A stretch of DNA of 47,346 nt from Streptomyces sp. 549 (GTDB lineage: Bacteria; Actinomycetota; Actinomycetes; Streptomycetales; Streptomycetaceae). The notes beneath the pieces are model-generated. The model was not told the origin of the DNA. It did no database searches and saw only the letters and a list, made by a program, of their open reading frames with translations. Shown here one piece after another: positions 1 through 7,345 of the stretch. The translations under genes were made by a program, and so were the position numbers. Each line of letters begins with the position of its first letter. Within the stretch, counting starts at the first letter, position 1. The stretch covers positions 1 through 47,346 of the forward strand of contig NZ_JASKMT010000035.1 in the NCBI RefSeq assembly GCF_030124175.1, given 5' to 3'.

Positions 1-46
1 TCTTGGACCCCTCTCTCGAAGCGGCGACCCCCCCGCATGCGCACTC

Positions 47-90
47 GCCCGCGGGCCCGCCCCCTCCCCTGTGGGGGCGGGCCCGCGGGC
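47..90 (-). terminator. Strong intrinsic-type hairpin after the das operon
   Basis: A perfect 18-bp G+C-only inverted repeat (arms 47-64 and 73-90) encloses an 8-base loop. It lies 20 bases beyond the stop codon of the leftward SIS-domain gene. There is no clear U-tract, which is usual for Streptomyces terminators. Confidence 0.75.
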
Positions 91-109
91 ATCCCGGTCA
101 GTGCACCGG

Positions 110-1159
110 TCAGTGCGTCTCGGTGACCTTGGCGAGGGCGCGGGGCGCGTCGGGGTCCTGGCCCCGGGCGATGGTGACCTCGTAGGCCAGCATCTGCAAC
201 GGCAGGATCTCCAGGATCGGCTGCAACTCCTCCAGCACACCCTCGGTCGGCAGCACGAAGCCGGCGGAGGCCGCCTCCACCTGCGGCTTCGGGCCCACGA
301 CCACGAGGTCGGCGCCGCGGTCGAGCAGCCGGTCGAGCACCGGCTGCAGGGCCTCGCCGCCCTTGCCGTCGGGGACGATCGCGATGACGGGCGAGACGTT
401 GTCGACCATGGCCAGCGGGCCGTGCAGCAGGTCGGCACCCGAGTAGGACAGGGCCGGGATGTAGCTGGTCTCCATCAGCTTCAGCGCCGCCTCCTTGGCC
501 GTCGGGTAGCCGTAGCCGCGGGAGGTCAGCACCATGCGCTCGGCGAACCGGTAGCGGCCCGCGAGCTGCTTGACCTCGTCCTGGCGGGCCAGGATCTGCT
601 CGGCCAGGTCGGGCAGGACCTTCGCCCGGTCCGCGCCGTCGCCGCCGCGCAGGCCGTCGACGAACAGGTACAGCGCCAGCAGCTCGGCGGTGTAGGTCTT
701 CGTCGCCGGCAGGGCCTTCTCCGGGCCGGCGAGCACGTCGATGTGGAACTCGCTGACCGCGGCGAGCCGCGAGTCGGCGTTGTTGGTCACCGCCAGGGTG
801 ATCGCGCCGGCGTCCCGGGCGGCCTGGGTGGAGGCCACCAGGTCGGGCGACCCGCCGGACTGGCTGACGGTGATCACCAGGCAGTCCGTCAGGTCCGGCG
901 TGGCGCCGTAGGCGGTGGTGGTGGACATGGAGGTGAGGCCGCAGGGCTTGCCCAGCTGGATCTCCAGCAGGTACTTCGCGTACAGCGCGGCGTTGTCCGA
1001 CGTGCCGCGCGCGGTGAGCAGCACGAAGCGGGGGTTCCTGGCCGCGATCTGCTCGGCGACCTCGCGGATCCTCGGCGCGCCTTCGCTCAGGATGCGGCGC
1101 AGGACGGCGGGCTGCTCGGCCATCTCGCCGGACATGATCCGACCGGTCGTGGCGGACAT
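110..1159 (-). CDS. SIS-domain sugar-phosphate enzyme, probable glucosamine-6-phosphate deaminase (NagB-II type)
   Basis: 349 residues carrying two SIS (sugar isomerase) domains, like the isomerase half of GlmS but without the glutaminase half. Visible signatures are RGTSDNAALYAKY in the first domain, TVSQSGGSPD (phosphate-binding serines), and SRGYGYPTAKEAALKLMET in the second. The start is an ATG with GGAGG upstream, 41 bases after the dasD stop, so it is the last gene of the das operon. Proteins of this shape act as GlmS-like aldose-ketose isomerases or as NagB-II deaminases. The chitobiose-uptake context favours conversion of glucosamine-6-P to fructose-6-P plus ammonia. It is clearly not the classical NagB fold. 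The exact reaction is inferred, and an AgaS/FrlB-like role remains possible. Confidence 0.8.
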   Translation of the reverse strand: MSATTGRIMSGEMAEQPAVLRRILSEGAPRIREVAEQIAARNPRFVLLTARGTSDNAALYAKYLLEIQLGKPCGLTSMSTTTAYGATPDLTDCLVITVSQSGGSPDLVASTQAARDAGAITLAVTNNADSRLAAVSEFHIDVLAGPEKALPATKTYTAELLALYLFVDGLRGGDGADRAKVLPDLAEQILARQDEVKQLAGRYRFAERMVLTSRGYGYPTAKEAALKLMETSYIPALSYSGADLLHGPLAMVDNVSPVIAIVPDGKGGEALQPVLDRLLDRGADLVVVGPKPQVEAASAGFVLPTEGVLEELQPILEILPLQMLAYEVTIARGQDPDAPRALAKVTETH

Positions 1160-1200
1160 GCTGGGTGCCTCCAGTTGGTGTTGCGTGTGGTCCGCGGGGG

Positions 1201-2742
1201 TCAGCCGCCGGCCTCCTTGCCGGCGATGACCTCAGCGGCGGCCCGCCCGCAGGCGCGGGCGGCGCCATGGGTCGCGATGTGCAGGGCCCCGGCGGGCGGC
1301 GACTGCGGAACCCCCATCTCCACCACGACCGTGTCCGGCCGGGCGGCGAGGAGGGAGTCCAGGGCGTCGGCCATCCAGGGGTGGCGGTGGACATCGCGGA
1401 TCACTGCGACGATCCTACGGTCCGCCGCGTCGTCGAGCACATTTGCGATCAATGCACCGGTACCGTCCCGCTCCGCCTGCTCGCGGCCGTAGGCGCCGGT
1501 GAGCGTGCCGGGCAGCAGCTGCGCCAGCTCAGGGCCCACGCCCCAGGGCGTCTCGCTGCCGACCGCGGTGTTCGCGAGCGGGGTGAAGGCCGCCACGAAC
1601 GCGGGGCCGGCGGGCGGCTGGTAGGGCGCGGCCGGGGTGACGCGCAGGGCGCGGCGGGCGGCGGTGAGGCCGATCGCCGGGGCGGGCGCGCTCCCCTCCT
1701 GCCGCGCGCCCGCGCCGGCCGCCGTCCACCGGCCCAGGGCCCGGACGCGGGCCGCGGCGTCGGCCAGGCGCTGCTCGGGCAGCTCGCCGTCCCGCACCGC
1801 CCGGACCAGCGCGTCGCGCAGCCGCAGCACGGTGTGCTCGTCGGCGAGGCCGCCGCCGACGCAGATGGCGTCGGCTCCGGCTGCCAGCGCCAGCACGGTT
1901 CCGCGTTCGATGCCGTGGGTGTCGGCGATGGCCTTCATCTCCACGGCGTCGGTGACGATGAGGCCGTCGTAGCCGAGGCCGCCCTGCTCGACGGGGGCGC
2001 GCAGCAGGCCGTTCAGCGCGGACGGGCTGAGGGTGGCCGGCAGTGCGGGGTCGAGAGCGGGCAGCAGGATGTGCGCGCTCATGATGACCTTGGTGCCGGC
2101 GGCGACCGCGGCGCGGAAGGGCACCAGTTCCCGGGTGCCGAGCGTGTCGAGGTCGGTGTCGATGCGCGGCAGCGCGTGGTGGGAGTCGACGTTGGTGTCG
2201 CCGTGTCCGGGGAAGTGCTTGGTGCAGGCGGCGACGCCTGCCGCCTGCATGCCCTCGACGTAGGCGGCGGTGTGCCGGGCGACCAGTGCGGGGTCGGCGC
2301 CGAAGGAGCGCACTCCGATCACGGGGTTGCCGGGATTGGAGTTGACGTCCGCGGAGGGTGCCCAGTTGAGGTTGACGCCGCAGTCGGCGAGGCGGCGGCC
2401 CAGCTCCCTGGCCACCTCGCGGGTGAGCGCGGGGTCGTCGATGGCGCCGAGGGCGAGGTTGCCGGGGAAGGAGGAGCCGGTGCGGGCCTCCAGGCGGGTG
2501 ACGTCGCCGCCCTCCTCGTCGATGGCCACGAGCACGTCGGGCCGCACGGCGCGCAGCTGCGCGGTGAGGGCCGCCAGCTGCTCGGCGGACTCGATGTTGC
2601 GGCCGAACAGTCCGACGGAGGTGAGCCCTTCCCGCAGGTGGCGCAGCAGCCACTCGGGGGCGGTGGTGCCGGTGAAGCCGGGCTGGAGTACGGCCAGTGC
2701 GTCGCGGGTGACGGTGTCGGTTTCGTGGACGAGTGTCGTCAT
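1201..2742 (-). CDS. dasD: DasD-like beta-N-acetylglucosaminidase, glycoside hydrolase family 3
   Basis: 513 residues. The N-terminal GH3 barrel shows IDEEGGDVTRLE, the NagZ-type signature KHFPGHGDTNVDSH (catalytic His of the His-Asp pair) and IVTDAVEMKAI, containing the nucleophile Asp. A C-terminal domain of about 170 residues follows. There is no signal peptide, so it should act in the cytoplasm on imported chitobiose or N-acetylglucosaminides. It starts 9 bases after the dasC stop with an AAGGGG ribosome binding site, so it is co-transcribed with the transporter. In S. coelicolor the equivalent gene next to dasABC is called dasD. Substrate is inferred from family and context. Confidence 0.87.
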   Translation of the reverse strand: MTTLVHETDTVTRDALAVLQPGFTGTTAPEWLLRHLREGLTSVGLFGRNIESAEQLAALTAQLRAVRPDVLVAIDEEGGDVTRLEARTGSSFPGNLALGAIDDPALTREVARELGRRLADCGVNLNWAPSADVNSNPGNPVIGVRSFGADPALVARHTAAYVEGMQAAGVAACTKHFPGHGDTNVDSHHALPRIDTDLDTLGTRELVPFRAAVAAGTKVIMSAHILLPALDPALPATLSPSALNGLLRAPVEQGGLGYDGLIVTDAVEMKAIADTHGIERGTVLALAAGADAICVGGGLADEHTVLRLRDALVRAVRDGELPEQRLADAAARVRALGRWTAAGAGARQEGSAPAPAIGLTAARRALRVTPAAPYQPPAGPAFVAAFTPLANTAVGSETPWGVGPELAQLLPGTLTGAYGREQAERDGTGALIANVLDDAADRRIVAVIRDVHRHPWMADALDSLLAARPDTVVVEMGVPQSPPAGALHIATHGAARACGRAAAEVIAGKEAGG

Positions 2743-2751
2743 GGGCGTGCG

Positions 2752-3660
2752 CTACCCCTTCACTGCGCCGGAGGTGAGGCCGGTGGCCATCTTCTTCTGG
2801 ACGATCATGAAGAAGATCACGACGGGTATGGCGATCATGACCGAGCCGGCCATGAGGCCGCCGTAGTCGGTGCCGCGGTCGGTGGTGAAGTTCATCAGCC
2901 ACACGTTGAGCGTGTACTTGTCGTTGTCCTGCATCAGGATGTACGCGAACAGGTACTCGTTCCAGGCGGTGATCAGCGCGAAGATCGAGGCGGCGGCCAG
3001 GCCGGGGGCGAGCAGCGGGAGGATCACCCGCCAGAAGGCACCCATCCGGGTGCAGCCGTCCACCATGGCGGACTCTTCCAGCTCCTTGGGCACGTTGATG
3101 ACGAACCCGCGGATCATCCAGGTGGTGAAGGGCAGCACCGAGACCAGGTAGACGACGATGACGCCCCAGTACTCGTTGAGCGCGCCGAGCGCGTTCAGCT
3201 GCACGTAGATGGGGATGAGCATCGCGGTCGGCGGCAGCAGCTGCACCACGATGAGGACCATCATGAAGGCCTTGCGGCCGGTGAAGTTGAACCGGCCGAT
3301 GGCGAACGCGGCGATGGTGCCGATGATCATCGCACCGAGCACCGAGGTGATGCAGATGATCAGGCTGGACTGGATGGCGGTCCAGAAGAAGCGGGTCTCG
3401 GTGGCCCGGACGAAGTTGTCGAAGGTGATCGAGGTCGGCCACAGCGACTGGTCGTAGCTGCGGATCTCGTGGTTGGGCCGGAAGGCGCTGACGAGCAGCC
3501 AGTAGACCGGGAAGGCCATGATCACGAAGGTGATCAGCCCGATGAGGTCGTAACCCCAGCGGCTCTTCCTGCGGTCGGGCCGCAGCGCCGGTTTCCGCGA
3601 GGCGGGGTTGGCCTCTTCGGTCGTCGACGCGTCCGGGGCGACACGTGTGGAGGTCGTCAC
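2752..3660 (-). CDS. dasC: ABC sugar transporter permease DasC
   Basis: 302 residues, MalG-type permease. A hydrophilic N-terminus of about 30 residues is followed by six predicted membrane segments beginning with LIGLITFVIMAFPVYWLLV. The EAA loop that docks the ATPase reads ELEESAMVDGCTRMGAFWRVILP. The GTG start overlaps the dasB stop (GTGA), indicating translational coupling. With DasB it forms the membrane channel of the chitobiose importer. No ATPase gene is present in the operon. The known Streptomyces solution is the shared multiple-sugar ATPase MsiK encoded elsewhere; that is knowledge of the family, not visible here. Confidence 0.92.
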   Translation of the reverse strand: MTTSTRVAPDASTTEEANPASRKPALRPDRRKSRWGYDLIGLITFVIMAFPVYWLLVSAFRPNHEIRSYDQSLWPTSITFDNFVRATETRFFWTAIQSSLIICITSVLGAMIIGTIAAFAIGRFNFTGRKAFMMVLIVVQLLPPTAMLIPIYVQLNALGALNEYWGVIVVYLVSVLPFTTWMIRGFVINVPKELEESAMVDGCTRMGAFWRVILPLLAPGLAAASIFALITAWNEYLFAYILMQDNDKYTLNVWLMNFTTDRGTDYGGLMAGSVMIAIPVVIFFMIVQKKMATGLTSGAVKG

Positions 3661-4667
3661 TCGACTTCTCCCGTCTTGAGCAGCTGACGCAGGTAGTACA
3701 CGGCGACGCCGGAGAGCATCAGCACGGTGATGAGCGCGATGGCGGTGCCCTGGCTGAACGAGGAGCTGGCGAACGCCTTCTGGAAGGAGTAGATGCCCAG
3801 CAGCTCGTACTCCGGCTCGGGCTTGTTGCCGCGCATCAGGAAGACCTGGCCGAAGACGTTGAAGTCCCAGATCACCGACAGGGTGGCGACCATCTGGAAC
3901 ACCGGCTTGATGACCGGGAACACCACGTGCTTGAAGACGCCCAGCGGTCCGGCGCCGTCGAGCTGGGCCGCCTCCTCCAGTTCCCGCGGGACCTGGGTGA
4001 GCGCGGCGTAGAGGGTGACGACGACGAACGGGATGGCGCCCCAGATGACGACGGCGGCGACGACGCTGAAGCCCTGCTTGGGGTCGAGGAACCAGTTGTG
4101 GCCCTGGAGGTCGATGCCCGGGAGCTTGCTGAGCAGGCTGTTGGCGACGCCGTAGTCGGAGTCGGCGAACCAGCGGAAGATCGAGGTGGCCACCAGCAGC
4201 GGCATGGACCAGGCGGCGACGAGCGCGCCGGTGAGCAGCAGCCGCACCCAGGTGGACATGCGCTGCATCATCATGGCGATGAGCAGGCCCAGGACCATGG
4301 TCGCGGTGACGCAGACGACCATGAACAGCACGGTACGGAAGGTGACGGCCCAGAACTGCGGGTCGCTCAGGATGTTGCTGAACTGCTGGAACCCCACCCA
4401 GGGCGGGGTCTCACCGGTCCACAGCTCGCGTCTGCCCATGTCCTGGAAGGACATGACGATCGTGCGCACCAGCGGCCAGGCGAAGACCGCTCCGATGGCG
4501 ATGATCGCGGGACCGATCAGCAGGTAGGGCAGGAGCGTGCCGGAGCGCTTGCCCGGGCTCCTGCCGTTCGGCCGGTCGGCTCCGGGGGACGGCGCGGGCC
4601 CGTCGCCCCCGGGGCGGGACGGCCCGGCTACCGGCGGGTCGGCTGGTTTGGTGTCGGCGGCAGTCAC
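3657..4667 (-). CDS. dasB: ABC sugar transporter permease DasB
   Basis: About 336 residues, MalF-type permease. A Pro/Ala-rich cytoplasmic N-terminus of about 40 residues precedes six membrane segments (first YLLIGPAIIAIGAVFAWPLV). The EAA loop reads ELEEAAQLDGAGPLGVFKHV. I chose the GTG at 4667 because GGAAGG lies 8 bases upstream. An in-frame GTG at 4697 lacks any purine-rich site. The gene follows dasA by about 95 bases and overlaps dasC by 4 bases. Confidence 0.88.
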   Translation of the reverse strand: MTAADTKPADPPVAGPSRPGGDGPAPSPGADRPNGRSPGKRSGTLLPYLLIGPAIIAIGAVFAWPLVRTIVMSFQDMGRRELWTGETPPWVGFQQFSNILSDPQFWAVTFRTVLFMVVCVTATMVLGLLIAMMMQRMSTWVRLLLTGALVAAWSMPLLVATSIFRWFADSDYGVANSLLSKLPGIDLQGHNWFLDPKQGFSVVAAVVIWGAIPFVVVTLYAALTQVPRELEEAAQLDGAGPLGVFKHVVFPVIKPVFQMVATLSVIWDFNVFGQVFLMRGNKPEPEYELLGIYSFQKAFASSSFSQGTAIALITVLMLSGVAVYYLRQLLKTGEVE

Positions 4668-4762
4668 AGTGCTGACCTTCCGTTCGTATCTGTGCACCAG
4701 GAGGGCGTGTGCGGGCGGGGGCCTGCGACCGAGCCCCCGCCCTCACCTGCTGACGTGCCGGA

Positions 4763-6061
4763 TCAGGACTCGTTGTTGATGAGTTCGTTGATCTGCTTGT
4801 CCGCCTTCTCGGTGGCGTCCTTCACCGAGCCGCCCTTGATGATGTCGTTCAGCATGTTCGGAAGGATCAGCTGCTTCTCGATCGCGGTCCAGCCGGGGGC
4901 GATCGGAGTGAACCAGGCGTCCGGCACCGCGTTGGCGATCGGCGCGGTCTCGGGCTTGTCCTTCAGCGGCTCGAGCTGCTTGGTGTTGTTGGGCAGGATG
5001 TTCTTGGAGACCAGCACCTCCATGGACTTCTCGCTGGTGAACATCGAGACCCACTCTTCGCCCAGGTCCTTGACCTTGGACTTCTCGATGATCGCGAGGT
5101 CCGAGCCACCGATGAAGGACGGCAGGGCCTTGCCGTTCGGGCCGGGCATGCCGGCCGTGGCGATCTTGCCCTCCAGCTTCGGGTTGCCGCTCTCGCCCTC
5201 GACGACGGAGCCGGCCTCCCAGCCGTTGCCGTAGATGAGCGCGGCCTTCTCGTTCGCCATGACGTTGGCGTGGTCCTGCTCGTCCTTGGTCTTGTCCGCG
5301 TTGTTGTACGTGTTGACCAGGTCGACGAAGTGCTCCAGGCCCTTCTGCGCCTCGGGCGTGCTGAGCGTCGCCTTCCACTCCTTGGCGCCCTCGTCGTACT
5401 CGGCGATCTGGCCGCCGTAGGCCGCGACGTAGGACATCGCGGCGTACCAGTACTTGCCGGGCAGGTAGAGCGAGGAGAACGCCTTGTCCTTGCCGTACTC
5501 GTCCCCGACCTCGGCGAGCGCCTTCTTCAGGTCGTCCTCGGTCTGCGGCAGCTCCTTGGAGCCGGTGGCCTTCTCGAACATCTCGGTGTTGTAGACCGCG
5601 ACACGGGCACCCGCGTAGTAGGGCACGCAGAACTGCTTGCCCTCGTAGGTGCAGGTGTCCTTGAGGCCGCCGATCCAGGTGTCGGAGTTCTCGTACTTCT
5701 CCGGGTCGATCTCCGCGAGAGCGCCGTTGAGGATGTAGGTCATGGTCTCGGTGTTGCCGAGTTCCACCACGTCGGGGAACTTCGTGCCGCCGAGCGCGGT
5801 GTCGAGCTTCTTGGCCTTGTCACCCCACTGCTGGTACTGGACCTTGACGTCGACATTGGGGTACTTCTTCTTGAACTGCGCGTTGACGTCCTTGACCAGT
5901 TCCGGCCAGGTGCTCTCCGCGTCGTTCATCAACCAGACCGTCAGGGTCTCGTTGCGGTCCTTCGGGTCCTTCGACGAACTGTCGGTGTCCGACGACCCGC
6001 AGGCAGCCACACCCGCCATCATCGCCGTGACACCAATGGCCGCTATGAGCTTGCGCTTCAC
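4763..6061 (-). CDS. dasA: Chitobiose-binding lipoprotein DasA
   Basis: 432 residues, family 1 extracellular solute-binding protein. The start GTG is preceded by GGAGG. The signal peptide (KRK, hydrophobic core, MMAGVAAC) ends in a lipobox with the lipidated Cys at residue 21, followed by a Ser/Asp-rich linker. The mature protein shows typical sugar-binding features such as LTVWLMND near the N-terminus and aromatic-rich KYWYAAMSYVAAYGG. It is anchored outside the membrane and hands substrate to DasBC. In S. coelicolor DasA binds (GlcNAc)2 and its transcription is repressed by DasR. Here the promoter region carries two dre-like palindromes. Confidence 0.92.
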   Translation of the reverse strand: MKRKLIAAIGVTAMMAGVAACGSSDTDSSSKDPKDRNETLTVWLMNDAESTWPELVKDVNAQFKKKYPNVDVKVQYQQWGDKAKKLDTALGGTKFPDVVELGNTETMTYILNGALAEIDPEKYENSDTWIGGLKDTCTYEGKQFCVPYYAGARVAVYNTEMFEKATGSKELPQTEDDLKKALAEVGDEYGKDKAFSSLYLPGKYWYAAMSYVAAYGGQIAEYDEGAKEWKATLSTPEAQKGLEHFVDLVNTYNNADKTKDEQDHANVMANEKAALIYGNGWEAGSVVEGESGNPKLEGKIATAGMPGPNGKALPSFIGGSDLAIIEKSKVKDLGEEWVSMFTSEKSMEVLVSKNILPNNTKQLEPLKDKPETAPIANAVPDAWFTPIAPGWTAIEKQLILPNMLNDIIKGGSVKDATEKADKQINELINNES

Positions 6062-6149
6062 GTCACCCTCCTCGGGGATGCCAGGAAACCTCCCGCCCAC
6101 CGCGGAGACATACGACGAGGTACTGCCCGTGGGGCTGGGATTGGTCTTT

Positions 6150-6165
6150 AATGGTTTAGACCAGT
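6150..6165. promoter_or_regulatory. DasR operator (dre-like site 1)
   Basis: The sequence aATGGTTTAGACCAGT is a near-perfect match to the DasR-responsive element, whose consensus is roughly ACTGGTCTAGACCAGT. The core TGGT..AGACCA is a palindrome with one mismatch. It lies about 90 bases upstream of dasA and 190 upstream of dasR. Confidence 0.82.
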
Positions 6166-6173
6166 GCCCGCAG

Positions 6174-6189
6174 CTTGGCCTAGACCTAT
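6174..6189. promoter_or_regulatory. DasR operator (dre-like site 2, weaker)
   Basis: CTTGGCCTAGACCTAT keeps the central TAGACC and the left TTGG of the dre consensus but diverges at the right end. It is centred 24 bases from site 1, giving a tandem arrangement across the dasA-dasR promoter region. A TATAAG hexamer at 6206-6211 could be a rightward -10 for dasR. Confidence 0.6.
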
Positions 6190-6355
6190 AGGGGTGTCAA
6201 GGGTGTATAAGAAGGGCAGTCCGGTCCGTTACCGGAACGACACCTGAGCCGGGAGCCCCTCGCCGCAGGGGCCCGTGCCACGATGTGAGCCGCTACGACG
6301 GAGTCGGAGGAAGCCGGTGACGGCAGCAGCAGGACAGGAACCGGGGAGGCGTGCC

Positions 6356-7141
6356 ATGGCAGCCGGGGTGGACACGGCCCTGCCGTCCGGCGGCAACAGC
6401 GCCGACGCGAACGGCACGAACGGCAGAACGGCCCGCGTACCCAAGTACTACCGCCTCAAGCGCCACCTGCTGCAGATGACCGAAACCATGCCGCCCGGCA
6501 CACCCGTGCCGCCCGAACGCACCCTGGCGGCCGAGTTCGACACCTCGCGCACCACCGTGCGCCAGGCGCTGCAGGAACTGGTCGTCGAGGGACGCCTGGA
6601 GCGCATCCAGGGCAAGGGCACGTTCGTCGCCAAACCGAAGGTCTCCCAGGCACTGCAACTGACCTCCTACACCGAGGACATGCGCGCCCAGGGCCTGGAG
6701 CCCACCTCGCAGCTGCTGGACATCGGCTACGTCACCGCCGACGACCGGCTCGCCGGGCTGCTCGACATCGACACCGGCGCCCGGGTGCTGCGCATCGAAC
6801 GGCTGCGGCTGGCCAGCGGCGAGCCGATGGCCATCGAGACGACGCACCTGTCCCAGAAGCGCTTTCCCGCGCTGCGCCGCAGCCTGGTCAAGTACTCCTC
6901 CCTGTACACGGCCCTGGGCGAGGTCTACAACGTCCACCTCGCCGAGGCCGAGGAGACCATCGAGACCTCGCTGGCCTCACCGCGCGAGGCCGGGCTGCTC
7001 GGCACCGACACCGGCCTGCCGATGCTGATGCTGTCCCGGCACTCCTTCGACCGGCAGGGTGAGCCGGTGGAGTGGGTGCGGTCGGTCTACCGCGGCGACA
7101 GGTACAAGTTCGTGGCGAGGCTCCAGCGCCCCGAGGAGTGA
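6356..7141 (+). CDS. dasR: GntR/HutC-family global regulator DasR
   Basis: 261 residues from ATG 6356, which has GGGGAGG six bases upstream. An in-frame GTG at 6317 with GGAGG would add 13 residues and cannot be excluded. A variable N-terminus precedes the winged helix (TARVPKYYRLKRHLL, then FDTSRTTVRQALQELVVEG and the wing GKGTFVAKPK). The C-terminal UTRA effector domain runs from about residue 105 to the end. The DNA-binding part is essentially what I recall for S. coelicolor DasR. That protein represses amino-sugar, chitinase and antibiotic genes and is released by glucosamine-6-phosphate. It is divergent from the das operon with operators between, so autoregulation is likely. Confidence 0.93.
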   Translation: MAAGVDTALPSGGNSADANGTNGRTARVPKYYRLKRHLLQMTETMPPGTPVPPERTLAAEFDTSRTTVRQALQELVVEGRLERIQGKGTFVAKPKVSQALQLTSYTEDMRAQGLEPTSQLLDIGYVTADDRLAGLLDIDTGARVLRIERLRLASGEPMAIETTHLSQKRFPALRRSLVKYSSLYTALGEVYNVHLAEAEETIETSLASPREAGLLGTDTGLPMLMLSRHSFDRQGEPVEWVRSVYRGDRYKFVARLQRPEE

Positions 7142-7292
7142 GCGCCGCGCACCGGGTCGCGCGCCCCGGCTCCGGGGCGGCCCTCACACGGTGTGCACGG
7201 GCGGATGAGCGGAGTGAGCCGTTCACCGCACAGAACGACCGTTCCTCTCTCGGACCGCCGACGCCCTGGTGACGTCCGCCGACAGCACGGCC

Positions 7293-7298
7293 TAGATT
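7293..7298 (+). promoter_or_regulatory. Possible -10 element for cstA
   Basis: TAGATT, 48 bases before the cstA start, with TGACGT at 7270-7275 as a possible -35 at 17-base spacing. It resembles the Streptomyces vegetative consensus. This is pattern-based only. Confidence 0.3.
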
Positions 7299-7345
7299 TC
7301 CTGCGCGTCAACGACCGAGACCACGCGCAGGAACGGAGCCGCCGC

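Noticed and set aside
1529..3442. 637-residue leftward Arg/His-rich open frame
   Set aside because: It is out of frame with dasC and dasD, both of which have clear motifs, and has no homologous signature.
71..3687. Long rightward open frames (71-1492, 1165-3687) opposite the das operon
   Set aside because: They are low-complexity Gly/Arg/His-rich shadows of recognisable leftward genes, which is typical of high-GC DNA.
7162..7179. CGCCCCGG/CCGGGGCG palindrome after dasR as terminator
   Set aside because: The loop would be only two bases and the stem short; support is too weak to annotate.
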